Source of the DNA: Bigelowiella natans CCMP2755
Taxonomy: Eukaryota > Cercozoa > Chlorarachniophyceae
Direction: 5' to 3'
NCBI GenBank assembly: GCA_000320545.1
Contig: ADNK01000698.1
Span: forward strand, 1 to 64,000
Length of the DNA: 64,000 nt
Shown here: positions 1 through 10,863 of the stretch, piece after piece
How the letters are laid out: each line of letters starts with the position of its first letter
Numbering within the stretch: the stretch's first letter is position 1
Program-made: the position numbers and the translations under genes
The notes under the pieces: generated by a model
Databases searched by the model: none
Told to the model about the DNA's origin: nothing
The model's input: the letters and a program-made list of their open reading frames with translations, nothing else

Positions 1-94
1 TCGGCCCGACGAACTCCCCATTCCAGTCTGCTTCCCTATATTATTGGTCATCACTACTGATATACTACCACAGTATATCATCGTTATCACCACC

Positions 95-128
<34 letters not shown>

Positions 129-817
129 TAATCATTCAATAGTTGTTTCCCCTGTGGCGTGAGTTGGCTGCGCAACGAAGCGAGCGAGGTGTCCAAGTCG
201 TTTTGGCTGCTGCTGCTACTTCTGCTACTTCTGCTATCGGAATTACCTATCTCCGTGAAGATTTGTTTTAATACTTCTTGATCCATCGTCATCTCCAAGC
301 CCTACACACACACGCACACACGCACACACAAACAACCACACCAGAAAGCACCCAATCATCACCGTACTCCTCCCCCTTCTTCCATCACTCCGCACCTGTA
401 GTATCTCCCCTGCAAGCTCCACGGCCTCATCAAACCCCCCGCGTCCTCCGTACGCTGATAGAGAGAAGGAGGGGGATATGCGTTACGTGCACAGATGGCA
501 ATGAGAAAGACGGAGAGGCATGACTGACCGGTGTCTAACGTAGCAACAACAGCTTTCTTAATACGTGGATCTAGGAGATCGCCGTCCCGCAGCTCATTCT
601 TAAGGTCTGATCGAGGTATTCGGTGGGAAGATCGATGGCGACAGGGGGCAAGTATACAGGGGAGGTGAGAGAGGGGTTTCTGTGTCTCGCGCCGTTGTCC
701 TTGAATCTTTTCCCCGATTGATTCCCAATTCACTTCGGTCAATCCGGAATGACGAACCGAACCCTCCCCCACGAGCATAGCACCGATTTCAACCTCACCC
801 TATTCTTCCCTCTCCCT

Positions 818-876
<59 letters not shown>

Positions 877-2399
877 AAAAGTATGTTGATTCCTCACACA
901 GTACGCAGCAGCACCCATCCCCACACCCCATTCCCCAACCGATCCCATCAAATCGGAATGCTGGTCAATACCGGCAGGGCCAGCGAGGATGATGCCCTTC
1001 GTGTTGACGACGTTATCGGTTATATAGCACTGTGTGGCGGCCTGTTCGATGTGTGTGTGTGTGTGTGGTGGGGCAGATGCAAATAGGCCAAAGGCCCACA
1101 TGCGCGCACAGGCACACGCAGCGTATATGGCACACGATTAGCACCAAATTGGCATGGGCGTTCATCTACATCGATTTATCGATAATACTACACTAGATAT
1201 CCAAGCTTTTGTTGGCTGCTACACCGCGCAATGGCGTATCTACCTCTGCAACCTTGACGAGATACGCATGGCGCTTTTCCAATCTCAGCCTGGCGAATCG
1301 CACTGCACTCTGACCCCCTAGAATAGTATACAGGAGAGAGCACCAACAACCAACGACAGAAACAAAAAGGGGGGAGGAAAGCGGATTAACAGTTGGAGAG
1401 GAGGAAACAGCGCAAGCTGTTCTTTTTCGTACATTTTCCTTCTCCTTCTCCTTCTTCTTCTTCTTCTTCTCTACTACTACCCCTACTTAAAGCAGCATGT
1501 ACATTCAATGAAAATCGCGTCTGCGGTCTAATTTATATCTATTCCTAACGCTGGCTGCTACTGGCTGAACGCAACCTCTTCCGTGCTTTTTAGGAAGGTC
1601 CACTGAAAACGTGTGCAGGACCTGGAATGTGGAAAGAGTCGCTGATAAAGAACAAAGCAACACCTACGACGCTGATGGCGATGTCGATGCTGGTGCTAAT
1701 GGAGAGCCGGATGATCGATTGCTTACCTCTCGTGATTGGCCATTGAGAACTCCAAACACGACTTCTGTGCCTACATCAGAGGAGCGGCTTTATCGTCGAG
1801 GAGGACAGTTTGTTTTCTTCATGGGAAGTTATAGTTTTTATTTTCATCCCACCTCCCCCCTTTAACTACGTGTGTATGCGTACACTCGAGAGAGCTTGAG
1901 CAGGATGCTTTTTCATATAGTAATAGTAGTAGTAGTAGTAGTAGTAGTAGTCGTTGTTGTTGTTGTATTAGTAGTGTAGATGAAGTAGTAGTGTTGGTTG
2001 ATAGAAGGGTACCAGAAACGATGACCACGCCATACTTGTTGTCCACCTAAGGTACCGAAAGTCAGCGACGTACGACTCAGCAGCAGTAACAAATTCAACT
2101 GTATTAATACGAGCACAAGACAATCAGTAGACCGCCTTCTTATCACTTCTCCTTCTTCTTCTTCTTCTTCTTCGGTGCATCGTGCCGATTGAGCAAATCA
2201 AGCTAATGGTGCTTACTAATACGAATGTCATCTCTTGCGTGCTTCATGATGGTTACCTGAAGGATCTCCTCCAACGCCTCGACATGAAAACGATTATCGC
2301 ATAAGTACAGCCCTATAGGGGGGGGGGGAGGGACAGGATATATCGATAGAGGGTGGTTTCAATACAATAAATTGTCACAAAGATCCGCAGCAGCATTGC

Positions 2400-2434
<35 letters not shown>

Positions 2435-3986
2435 AAATACGATAGTAACACAAGAGAGATGACTCTCAACCACCTCCCATCCCCCCCCTCCCAACACAAA
2501 TGTAACAAACTGACCGCTTTTAAGTGGTCGTGGAGGCTCAAAGGACAAGCTGCGGAAATTACGGAATTAAGAACCAACGACGGATATCATTACGAGTGGC
2601 GAGATGAGCAAACATCTAAAATGTCATCTTGAGATCAGATGCGGAAACTTGCGCAAAAACTGCTGAATTATGCTATGCGACGCAGCATGAAATCATCCGG
2701 TGTAGGCAGTGGTCTTATTTTGCCCTTGAAACAACACATATAGCGCAGGAACGACGAGTGGAGAAGGAGTGATGACTCCCGAAGGAAGATTATTGTACGT
2801 TAGATGCTTCTGTTGTCCTTCGTCGATCACATTTCCTGGATATTTATAATGTGAAAAGACGTTTATGAACGCCGTAGAACCACGAGGGAATTTGGCCACA
2901 TCGAAGGGCGTTAAAAACTCACCATCCTCACCGGTACAACCATTTACGATGAAGCCAATGAGGATATATTCTCTTATTATATATCGAAGGAAAAGGTGTA
3001 TACATAATATAATCGTATATACTGGATGTATTCCTACTGCTCTTCTCTCTCGATGGCATTTCTTTTCGGTGATTTTATTCTCTCATGAATTACCGCAGAA
3101 AACGCATAGACCGTTGGGAGGGACTCTGCGAATTAAACGGCAACGAAGTGGGGATCAAGACAAATCATTACAAACGCTCTCTTGTTCAGTCCATGGGATG
3201 TGGCTCTAACAATACAATATCTTCTTGTTCAGTCCATGGGATGTGGCTCTAACAATACAATATCTTATCCTTCCTTTGCCAGGAAGAAACATGGGCGCAA
3301 GCCTGCTGCTGACCCGAACTACGGTGCGTGTGTGTGCTCTTTGTTTTTGGAGAGCAGACGTACGTTTTGTACAGCTTTAGTCGGCTCTGACAGCTCGTGA
3401 TAGCCTAGATGATCAAATATATGCAAAGGAGACGATTCATCTCACGACAGCATTGCCTCCCCTCTCCTCGATGCGGTTTTTGTAGCAGAAACCGTTGTAG
3501 GGCAGTTGGCATGAAGAACTTACAACTACACAGTACTACTACAACTGCAGCAAGTACTACTGCTACTACTACTACTACTACTACTACTACAAGAGCTAAT
3601 ACCATTGCTAGACTACTCACCTGCTGAACGGAAGCTCGGTTGACTCTCGACTTAATATTGACCGCAGTACCTGGTAGAAACAGCCATTAAATACCAACGT
3701 TGAATGATAAATCATGATGGTGATGACGATGATGATGATGATGGTAGTTGTCTCGCACCACGAATGATATTCTCTAAGTGACAGTAATTCAGAATAATGC
3801 AGTTAGTGCTGCTGAGCTGATCGCATTAAGAAATCTATCTGTTAGACTTTGCAAAAAGAAATAAATCAAACATAGCTCGTCGTCCATTATCTATCGATAC
3901 GTCAGTATGTTCGGACCATATTCCTGCAAGAGTAGCGTTTGTGCCTGGTGAATCGCATCCTAGAAAGACACAGGAGGGAAGGATAA

Positions 3987-4028
<42 letters not shown>

Positions 4029-4393
4029 TTCTTCCTCGTCATCTTCTTAGTCTTCTTCCTCTTCCTCTTCTCTTTCTTCAAATATTGTTTCTCGCAAATT
4101 TGGACTTCGGGGAGGGAGGAATGAGCAAACGTCAAGCTCACGTACCCCTGGTTTGATGAGGAGCGTGATCATACTGGTGCCATCGCCTTTTGCCTGGACG
4201 ACGTGTGGAAAAACATGAGGCCGTCGCATGTTGGCCGAGCGAACCAACCTCACCCTCCCACCCTTCTGTCTCTTCATGCGTGCGGTGCATGTGCGGATGT
4301 ATGCTTGGCTTTTCCGTGATGGGTTCTACGACGTAAAACCTTCGCCAGCTGCTCGACCCTTTTCTTGTGCATCCAGATCTCTGCCTGTGTCAT
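1..4393 (-). CDS. ETF1: Eukaryotic peptide chain release factor 1 (eRF1), 3' end off window
   Basis: Decodes stop codons in the ribosomal A site and triggers peptidyl-tRNA hydrolysis, acting with eRF3. I joined 16 phase-compatible minus-strand exons: 4340-4393, 4146-4193, 3917-3959, 3621-3670, 3475-3518, 3094-3125, about 2777-2835, 2257-2312, 2013-2046, 1727-1770, 1576-1621, 1244-1317, 972-1041, 529-606, 396-454, 247-301. A tentative 17th is 1-35. The start is [18 protein letters not shown] at 4391-4393. All family hallmarks are present: NIKSRVNR (exon 3621-3670) and YLCDNRF (YxCxxxF, exon 2257-2312) for stop recognition, and [14 protein letters not shown] (GGQ, junction 1576/1317) for catalysis. 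The domain 2 to 3 boundary follows ([24 protein letters not shown]). The last part of domain 3 lies left of the window. The junction between exons 2835 and 2312 is not phase-resolved, so a small exon may be missing. The intron after 3475 would need a GC donor. Identity is secure; some exon edges are not. Confidence 0.95.
811..876 (+). repeat. (TC)n microsatellite in eRF1 intron
   Basis: Pure to near-pure TC repeat of about 60 bases between eRF1 exons 529-606 and 972-1041. Confidence 0.95.
3181..3266 (+). repeat. 43-bp tandem duplication in an eRF1 intron
   Basis: Two identical or near-identical copies of a unit starting CTTGTTCAGTCCATGGGATG, at 3181 and 3224, lying between eRF1 exons 3094-3125 and 3475-3518. 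Confidence 0.9.
3989..4026 (+). repeat. (AT)n microsatellite in eRF1 intron
   Basis: About 19 AT units between eRF1 exons 3917-3959 and 4146-4193. Confidence 0.95.
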
Positions 4394-5813
4394 TTGGTTC
4401 CTGCAGGGAGGGGAGAGGGGAGCGTGAGGAGAGGGGTGGTGAGGCGAGTCCCCGTATGATTTCGAAGAAGGAGGATGACAAAATAGGCAGTAAGGAAGAA
4501 ACAACGCAGTTCTTAGGTCATATCGACTTTGCAAACTTATTAACATGTGAAGAGGTCATGTCATATCGGTTTTCTGGCATTATTATTATACGGCATCTAC
4601 AATCTAATATGTAACAGAGAACGACAACCCAGTGGAAGCTGCGCTTTTAGTTTCCTTTCCTCCCCTTAGTAGCTTCAACGCATCATAGCTTCCCACACGT
4701 TTCTCTAAGTAAAGATGCGGGGAACGGCCATGGGATGGGGGTGGGTGAAGCTCTTCGGAGGTAGTAACTCGGTGCATGCTACTCTTTGTTCCTCGGACAT
4801 TGCCGCTGTACTCCCTTCGATCAGCTCCTGAAAAAAGCATCCATTACCTCTTGGACTTCAACGTGCACACACATGTTTTCTATTTTTGAACAGAGAGGGG
4901 GGGCACAGTATCTCTTCACCTGATAGAGAAACGCACGCCCAGATCGAAAGGACTAGCAGCTCCCCCCCTACAAACCCAACCTTCCTGCCACAGCGGGGTG
5001 GTGATTCCCGGTGCATTCTGAGATGAACGGGGGGGGGGGGGGAGAGTAGGAAGCGGGACTCGGTACTGAAAGGGAAATCACTGCAACACGCGGGGGGTGC
5101 GGCGCAATGATTCCATCAATCGAAGTTGGGGTTGCGCATGTTGGCTGCGGTCGTCCATCTGACCAGCATGTGTTTCCATATCGACAGCCGTTGATCGCTT
5201 TTAAGAAATTCCTTAAAAAAACGTTGTCGCACCCTCGGAATGGATTCGAATTTCCCCTTATTGGCCAACGGAATGCTCACTTGCTGCTCATAAAAGGAAG
5301 GAGTGCTGTACAAGAGTACGAAGCAGCAGCCTCATCGATGCCTTCCCCCCCCCGCCGGATGAGTTCTTCGAAGGAAGAAGACGTTGGAAGACGACAAGGC
5401 GCAAAGGTCATGCTGAAAAGCTTGATAGATGAGCATTCAATTAAACATTCAACCCGTTTAGCAAATGACTTATTGATTTATGTTACGTATTCATCGTTTA
5501 TATGCTAATTTAAAAGAATGGTTCTATCAGAATATTTGTAAGGCAGCTGTCCAAAGCATCGTCGATAAAATGTTCGTGGTGATTAGGGAGAAGAAAAAGA
5601 AGAAAATCTACAAGCAGCAGAATCGAAAGTATTTGTGGATAATAGTGCATTAGTAACTAACATTAAACATTATCACCATTATAATTTCTTATCTTATCAG
5701 TAGCAACAGGATACATATTACGCCTTCATAATACTCTGTTTTATTTGCCATTCCATTTGCTCCTCCTTCGTCGTTCTGTGTGGTTGCTGCTTCTTTGAAT
5801 TTTTAGCCTAGTA
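4394..5813. other. Divergent spacer between eRF1 and the CCCH gene
   Basis: Head-to-head spacer of 1.4 kb between the eRF1 start codon (minus) and the first Met of the CCCH gene (plus), so it should hold both promoters and 5' leaders. It contains poly-G runs near 4900 and 5031-5042 and one copy (about 5300-5425) of a block that recurs at about 7068-7195. It contains none of the GCTAGC/GCATGC words typical of the convergent spacers. I see no clear TATA box or gene. The open frame at 5107-5508 has no recognisable family features. Confidence 0.5.
5300..5425 (+). repeat. Dispersed block R1, copy 1
   Basis: About 125 bases beginning GCTGTACAAGAGTACGAAGC and ending near GAAAAGCTTGAT, almost identical to 7070-7195. 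Differences are a few substitutions and a changed C/G run. Direct orientation, about 1.77 kb apart. Copy 2 lies inside the CCCH gene. Confidence 0.85.
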
Positions 5814-8206
5814 ATGGCAAATATGCGTAAGCTTTGGAAAGTGGGAAAGAAGCAGCAACAGGAGGAGGAAAAACCATCAACAAAAAGGGCACATCCCAAG
5901 CCATCCTTGCCGTCATCATCATCGCCGTCGTCGTCATCATTATCGTCATCATCGTCCTCTGATCCCCGTCTTGCAGAGTACGTTATGCGTAATCTTCAGG
6001 AGAAGAAACATCATTTATATTAGAAATAAAATGACTGCCTCTACCCTTCTCTTTTTCCTATTTCCACAAGTTGTAGGTTGTAGGTATATCATACATAGAT
6101 CAAGGTGTATATTTCATAAAATGAACAATAATACTGATAATAAAATTAACATCAATAAGGTATATGACAGCGATGAAGAAGGCTGTGACTATTGCCCGTA
6201 TTGATGAGCTTCAATCGCAAATCAGGAAAATGAAAGAGCTCAATGATCAATTTATTAGACAGGTAATATTACTCCGTTGTTGTCGCTGATGATGCGGTAA
6301 GTTAATCACAATCCCTTTGTAATCATCTTATCATCGTCATCATGACTCTCCTCATGTATTTCTAATTTTTTGCAATAATGATGTTGTTACGTATCATCAT
6401 CCCTCAATCAGGCCAATAATAATGATGTTGTTGTGTATCATCATCCCTCAATCAGGCCGAAGAGCGATCTGAAACTGTTGGTAAATTAGTTAAGTACCAA
6501 CAGCGCCTACTACTACGAGAGAAAGACGGTGCAGGAGGAGAAGGAAGAGGAGGAAGACGAATAAGAAGAAGAGAGGCGGCAACTACGGAGTCCTCCTCCT
6601 CTTCCTCTTCCTCCTTATCCCCATCATTCAGTATTGACAAGTTCATGGTCGAAGTAGATGATCTTACCTCCTACATGGCATGGGTTAACTATCATCATAA
6701 AAACATCATAATAACAATAATAACAACAATTACAACAGCAAGAATAGCTAGTGGCTAAATATTTGTCTGATTAGAACTTACCATATATCTGTCTGCATCA
6801 TCGTCATCGTCCAAGTAGTTGTCTCCTACATGCTCTTTTTGTTGAGGGAGTAGCATGGTGACGCATGATTCGATTAGCTCAAACCGCAATTGGCAACTTC
6901 GAACTCCCGCTTGTCTCTCCCCCCTTTTTTCCTTATCTACGAGCGCCACATCATCGTCATGGTCACCATGCATTGTCCCCGTTGCTGTTGCGTTCCTAAA
7001 CTCACAATGCCACATTGTGCGTTTTGGACTACTACTCAGGGGATGGGAAGGAAGAGGAAGAGTGCTAGGAGCATTGCTGTACAAGAGTACGAAGCAGCAG
7101 CCTCATCGATGCCCCCCCTCCCGCGCCGGATGAGTTCTTCGAAGGAAGAAGACGTTGGAAGACGACAAGGCGCAAAGGTCATACTGAAGAGCTTGAGTGA
7201 GTAGCATGGTGACGCATGATTCGATTAGCTCAAACCGCAATTGGCAACTTCGAACCCCCGCTTCTCTCTCCCCCCTTTTTTCCTTATCTACGAGCGCCAC
7301 ATCATCGTCATGGTCGTCAACGACATGGTCACCATGCATTGTCCCCGTTGCTGTTGTGTTAGCGCAAGTCCCTGCCCTCTCTACATCGCGAGGTCATCGA
7401 TCTGACCAAGGCGGACAAGAGGAGAGAGAAAAGACAAAGAAAAGAAAGGAACCTTTCCGAACGAAGCGGAGCAAATGCAGGGAAAAATGAACGGAAGAAG
7501 GAATTGTGCGAGGAATTTCTCGAGCGTGGAAAGTGCTCATCGGGGCCTTGGTGTCCCTTTGCCCATCCCCCAAATCTCAAGGTTCTCATGCAAAAAGGAG
7601 CCTTCTTGTGAGTGAGAAGCCATGTAGTTCCTGCAACAGCGCGTTGTTCGATGTTTAGTGTTCAATGAAATTGATTTGTAGGGAAAGACTGTAGAATGTT
7701 GGAGTTAGGCTCTGGATGTGATTCCCTTGAATCGTCTCTTCTCTTCTTCCTGAACTCACAATGCCACATCATGCGTTTTGAACCACTACTCAGGGGGTGG
7801 GAAGGAAGAGGAAGAGTGCTAGGAAAATGCTGGACACGTATCCAGCAGAGGAAAAACGCCATTGCCCGCACAAAAGGTGTGCTCCTGTCATCATTCTCTG
7901 TTCTTCTCTCTCTTCGTTTGCCTTTCGTCCCACGATGCGAATGATGAGCACACGGCTGTGACATGGCAGGCGTTCAAACGAGGTTTAGCCGATTTGAGCA
8001 GTTGCGTCGTGTGCAAGGATGCGTTGGTACTGGACGCAGCGACAGCTCTCACCAGCAGGAGTCTCATCTCCATGCGGAACCCAGCAAACATCCATGTGCC
8101 CAACCCGTGCGATGATGCACACCGCGCTCTCAGTTCTTCAGGTTAATGATTTGAATGCTTTGCAATCGTCTGTGTGCCACTACCACTACCACTACGACTA
8201 CTACTA

Positions 8207-8240
<34 letters not shown>

Positions 8241-8409
8241 GACCACTATTACTACGACTACCACTACTACGACTACTACGACGACTACTACTACTACTAC
8301 TGCTACTACGACGACCACCACTACTACTACGACTACTACGACGACTACTACTACTACTACTGCTACTACGACGACCACCACTACTACTACGACTACTACT
8401 GCTACTGCG

Positions 8410-8442
<33 letters not shown>

Positions 8443-8541
8443 GCTACTACTGTTACTACTACTACTACTGCTACTACTGCTACTACGACTACTACTGCTA
8501 CTACTACTACGACTACTACGACGACTACTGCTACTACTACG

Positions 8542-8575
<34 letters not shown>

Positions 8576-9684
8576 TAACAACTACGAACCAGATGTTGTT
8601 TTCAATTTGGCTAGGTGTTTGCACAGCACACCATTGCTCTCTTTCTGAATTTCTCTCCAAATGTGCCGATGGAGCTGGGCCTCGGCGATTTGGGACGATC
8701 TATCTCGACTACTGCAGCAACATGAAAAGCAGAAGGGTGAGTGCACACGAGTGCATTAACAACACTAGAGAGCATGTAGTATGTTTACGAAATGGTGTTA
8801 CGGTGGTGGTGGCATTGGCCACAACGATGAATGATGACAATGTCCAAATTGTAACGCCTTCTCTCACAACGGTTCCGATTGCAATTTTCCTTTCCAAAAA
8901 TTTTTCCAGCAAATTGCACCACTACTTTTTCTGGCCAAATGAACTCCTGATGTCTTTCCTGTCCATGCCGCTGCGGTCTGCTGCATTTTGACAAAATAGT
9001 TTAGCACCACTCCTGAGGAGGACCTCAAGAAGCTCTTCTCTCTAGAGCTGCTGTCGCCTGAAGGTTGCGTCTTGGCCATCACATTGTTGAAGCCTCCCGA
9101 TGATGCTTACTACGAGGTGAGAGGGGGACACATGCAGCATGCATGTGGGGATGTTTGTCATTGGAGTTTTGTGTGGATTGATCTAGGCAGACAATCTGTC
9201 ATGGGAAGATGGTTGTTTCTGTTGCTAGTCAGTGTAGACAGAGACATGGAACATGGTTAGACGTAGATGGACAAAAGACAAATAGACACATGAGATGACA
9301 GACAAAGGATGCACATGAGAGGATGGACCTACGTTGACGGTTCATTTCTGAATCGTTTTTGTGAAGCTCTAACTTGGAGAGCGTTTCTCCGTGTTAATCG
9401 TCCAAATCCATCTTAGCTAGGTAGCTAAGACTGATCATTTCATCACTTCGGACATATCAGAGCCAGTTCTGCAAGCTGAGAAACCTTTTGACAATTCTGT
9501 GCGTGGAGCACAAGCTTGCTTTCCTCGTGCACGATGTCCACAACAGGTGGTGGTGCTCTTTCTTCTCCCATTTTTCCATCGACGACTCTCAATCCATTGC
9601 TTGTCTTTTCCAATCACTTTCCAACACATTGGAGGTTCGATCCCTGGCTGCTGCTTTCGATCACTCATTCTTGTTCTCGATGTG

Positions 9685-9719
<35 letters not shown>

Positions 9720-10863
9720 AGCAGTGGTGGTGGTAGTAGCAGTCGTCGAAGTAGTCGTAGTAGTAGCAGTGGTAGTAGTCATAGTAGTAGTCGTCGTAGT
9801 AGCAGTGGTAGTAGTAATGGCCGTAGCAGTAGTCATAGTAGTAGTAGTAGTCGTAGTAGTAGTCGTAGTAGTAGTAGTAGTAGTAGTAGTCGTCGTAGTA
9901 GTCGTAGTAGTAGTAGCAGTGTTCGTAGTAGTAGTAGTCATATTAGTAGTAGTAGTCGTAGTAGTAGTAGTAGTAGTAGTAGTAGCAGTCGCAGTCGTAG
10001 TGTAGTAGTAGCAGTCGTAGTAGTAGTGGTAGTCGTCGTAGCAGTAGCAGTCGTGGTAGTAGTAGTAGTCGTAGTAGTAGTAGTAGTAGTATTAGTAGTA
10101 GCAGTAGTAGTAGTAGTCGTAGTAGTGGTAGTAGTCGTCGCAGTAGCAGAAGAAGTGGTAGTAGTGGTAGTCGTAGTAGCAGTGGTAGTGGGTAGTAGCA
10201 GCAGTCGTGGTAGTAGCAGTAGTCGTCGTAGTAATAGCAGCAGTAGTGGTAGCAGTAGCAGTCGTAGCAGTAGCAGTTGTCGTCGTAGCAGTGGTAGTGG
10301 TAGTGGTAGCAGTAGTCGTAGTTGTAGTCGTAGTCGTGGTGGCAGTAGTCGTAGTGCACTTGCCACCAGCACCATCATCGCACTTTCACTCCTCCTCTCC
10401 TCCTTCCATCTCCATCTCCTCCCACTGCTCTGCTGCTGCCACTGCTGCTACTGGCACTGATGCTGCTGCTGATGCTGGCTGCTGCTCCTGTTGCTGCTGC
10501 TACCACCACTGCCACTTGTGCCCGATCCTGTTTCTGCAGGTACGGCGACTTCTTGACAGAGTTTTACATCATCGGAACTCAGGATTCAGTGGGAAAGCTT
10601 GTTGCGCAAAGAAGAAAGAGAGGGCAAAGAAAAAAAAGTGGGCAAAGAAGAAAAAGAGGGCAAAGAAGAAAAAGAAGAAGACAGTCACCTACCAACGCTC
10701 AAAGTCAAAACGTTGGCAGCACGCACAAACCTCGGCGGAGCGAATCTGCCCACATCGCTTCTCCTTCCAAAAAGAAGAAGACGCCCCCCCCTGTCCCCGT
10801 CCGCATGGAATCTCTGCTGAGGGGAGTCCGCTTCCAAGTGAAGAACAACATCGGTGTCGCTGA
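5814..10863 (+). CDS. Unrecognised CCCH zinc-finger protein (coiled-coil N-terminus, Lys-rich C-terminus)
   Basis: I do not recognise the family. Supported exons: 5814 to about 5991 (MANMRKLWKVGKK start, then a Ser-rich run); 6171-6262 (Met-Lys-rich, coiled-coil-like, IARIDELQSQIRKMKELND); 6456-6480 (AEERSETVG). Exon 7363-7581 carries a basic helix and one C-x8-C-x5-C-x3-H zinc finger (CEEFLERGKCSSGPWCPFAH), the type that usually binds RNA. Exon 9005-9116 reads TTPEEDLKKLFSLELL and ends in phase 0. It joins a last exon at 10540, which reads into a Lys/Ala-rich basic tail and stops at 10861-10863. In a second frame the last exon is also open (GDFLTEFYIIGTQ, stop 10870), so the terminal frame is uncertain. 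Exons between 7.6 and 9.0 kb are unresolved; 7971-8142 is open and flanked by splice-like sites. Introns carry duplicated blocks and two giant trinucleotide arrays. It might equally be two short genes. Confidence 0.42.
6373..6458 (+). repeat. Tandem duplication of a 3' splice site
   Basis: Two adjacent copies of a 41-44 base unit (CAATAATGATGTTGTT ... CATCCCTCAATCAGGC). Each ends in the same pyrimidine-rich acceptor CCCTCAATCAG. The second acceptor precedes exon 6456-6480, so the intron carries two nearly identical candidate 3' splice sites 43 bases apart. Confidence 0.85.
6849..7356 (+). repeat. Direct repeat R2, copies at 6849-6990 and 7201-7356
   Basis: Roughly 120-140 bases starting GTAGCATGGTGACGCATGAT recur 352 bases downstream with only a few changes. 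Copy 2 runs to the acceptor CTGTTGTGTTAG of the CCCH exon at 7363. Copy 1 has CTGTTGCGTTCC there and so lacks the AG. The stretch between the copies contains the second copy of R1 (7070-7195). Confidence 0.85.
6997..7830 (+). repeat. Direct repeat R3, copies at 6997-7075 and 7752-7830
   Basis: About 78 bases starting with CTCACAATGCCACAT, followed by GCGTTTTG, an ACTACTCAGGGG core and GAAGAGGAAGAGTGCTAGGA, recur with few changes. Together with R1 and R2 this shows that the CCCH locus was built by local segmental shuffling. Confidence 0.8.
8174..8580 (+). repeat. 400-bp TAC/ACG trinucleotide array (arm 1)
   Basis: Imperfect (TAC)n with ACG, CAC, TGC interruptions across about 400 bases. It is free of stops in several frames, which creates large artefactual poly-Thr, Tyr-rich and poly-Leu reading frames. 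It lies in an intron-like part of the CCCH gene. Its complement (GTA)n appears at 9717-10345. Confidence 0.95.
9717..10345 (+). repeat. 630-bp GTA/TCG trinucleotide array (arm 2)
   Basis: Imperfect (GTA)n with TCG and GCA interruptions over about 630 bases, followed by GCTGCTG-rich DNA to 10510. It is the complement-class partner of the array at 8174-8580, so transcripts could fold the two arrays together. Protein-like frames here (poly-Ser, poly-Val, poly-Ala) are repeat artefacts. Confidence 0.95.

Noticed and set aside
2693-2960. Minus-strand frame upstream of the eRF1 exon at 2835
   Set aside because: It first looked like eRF1, but the exon begins at the acceptor TATCCAG; the rest is intron that happens to be open.
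8019-8660. Very long open frames (poly-Thr, Tyr-rich, poly-Leu, poly-Val) at 8.0-8.7 kb
   Set aside because: They are translations of the TAC/ACG array on both strands; no unique sequence or family feature.
9435-10378. Poly-Ser, poly-Val and RS-like frames at 9.4-10.4 kb resembling an SR protein
   Set aside because: Produced by the GTA/TCG array; Ser-Arg alternation is only the reading of AGTCGT repeats.
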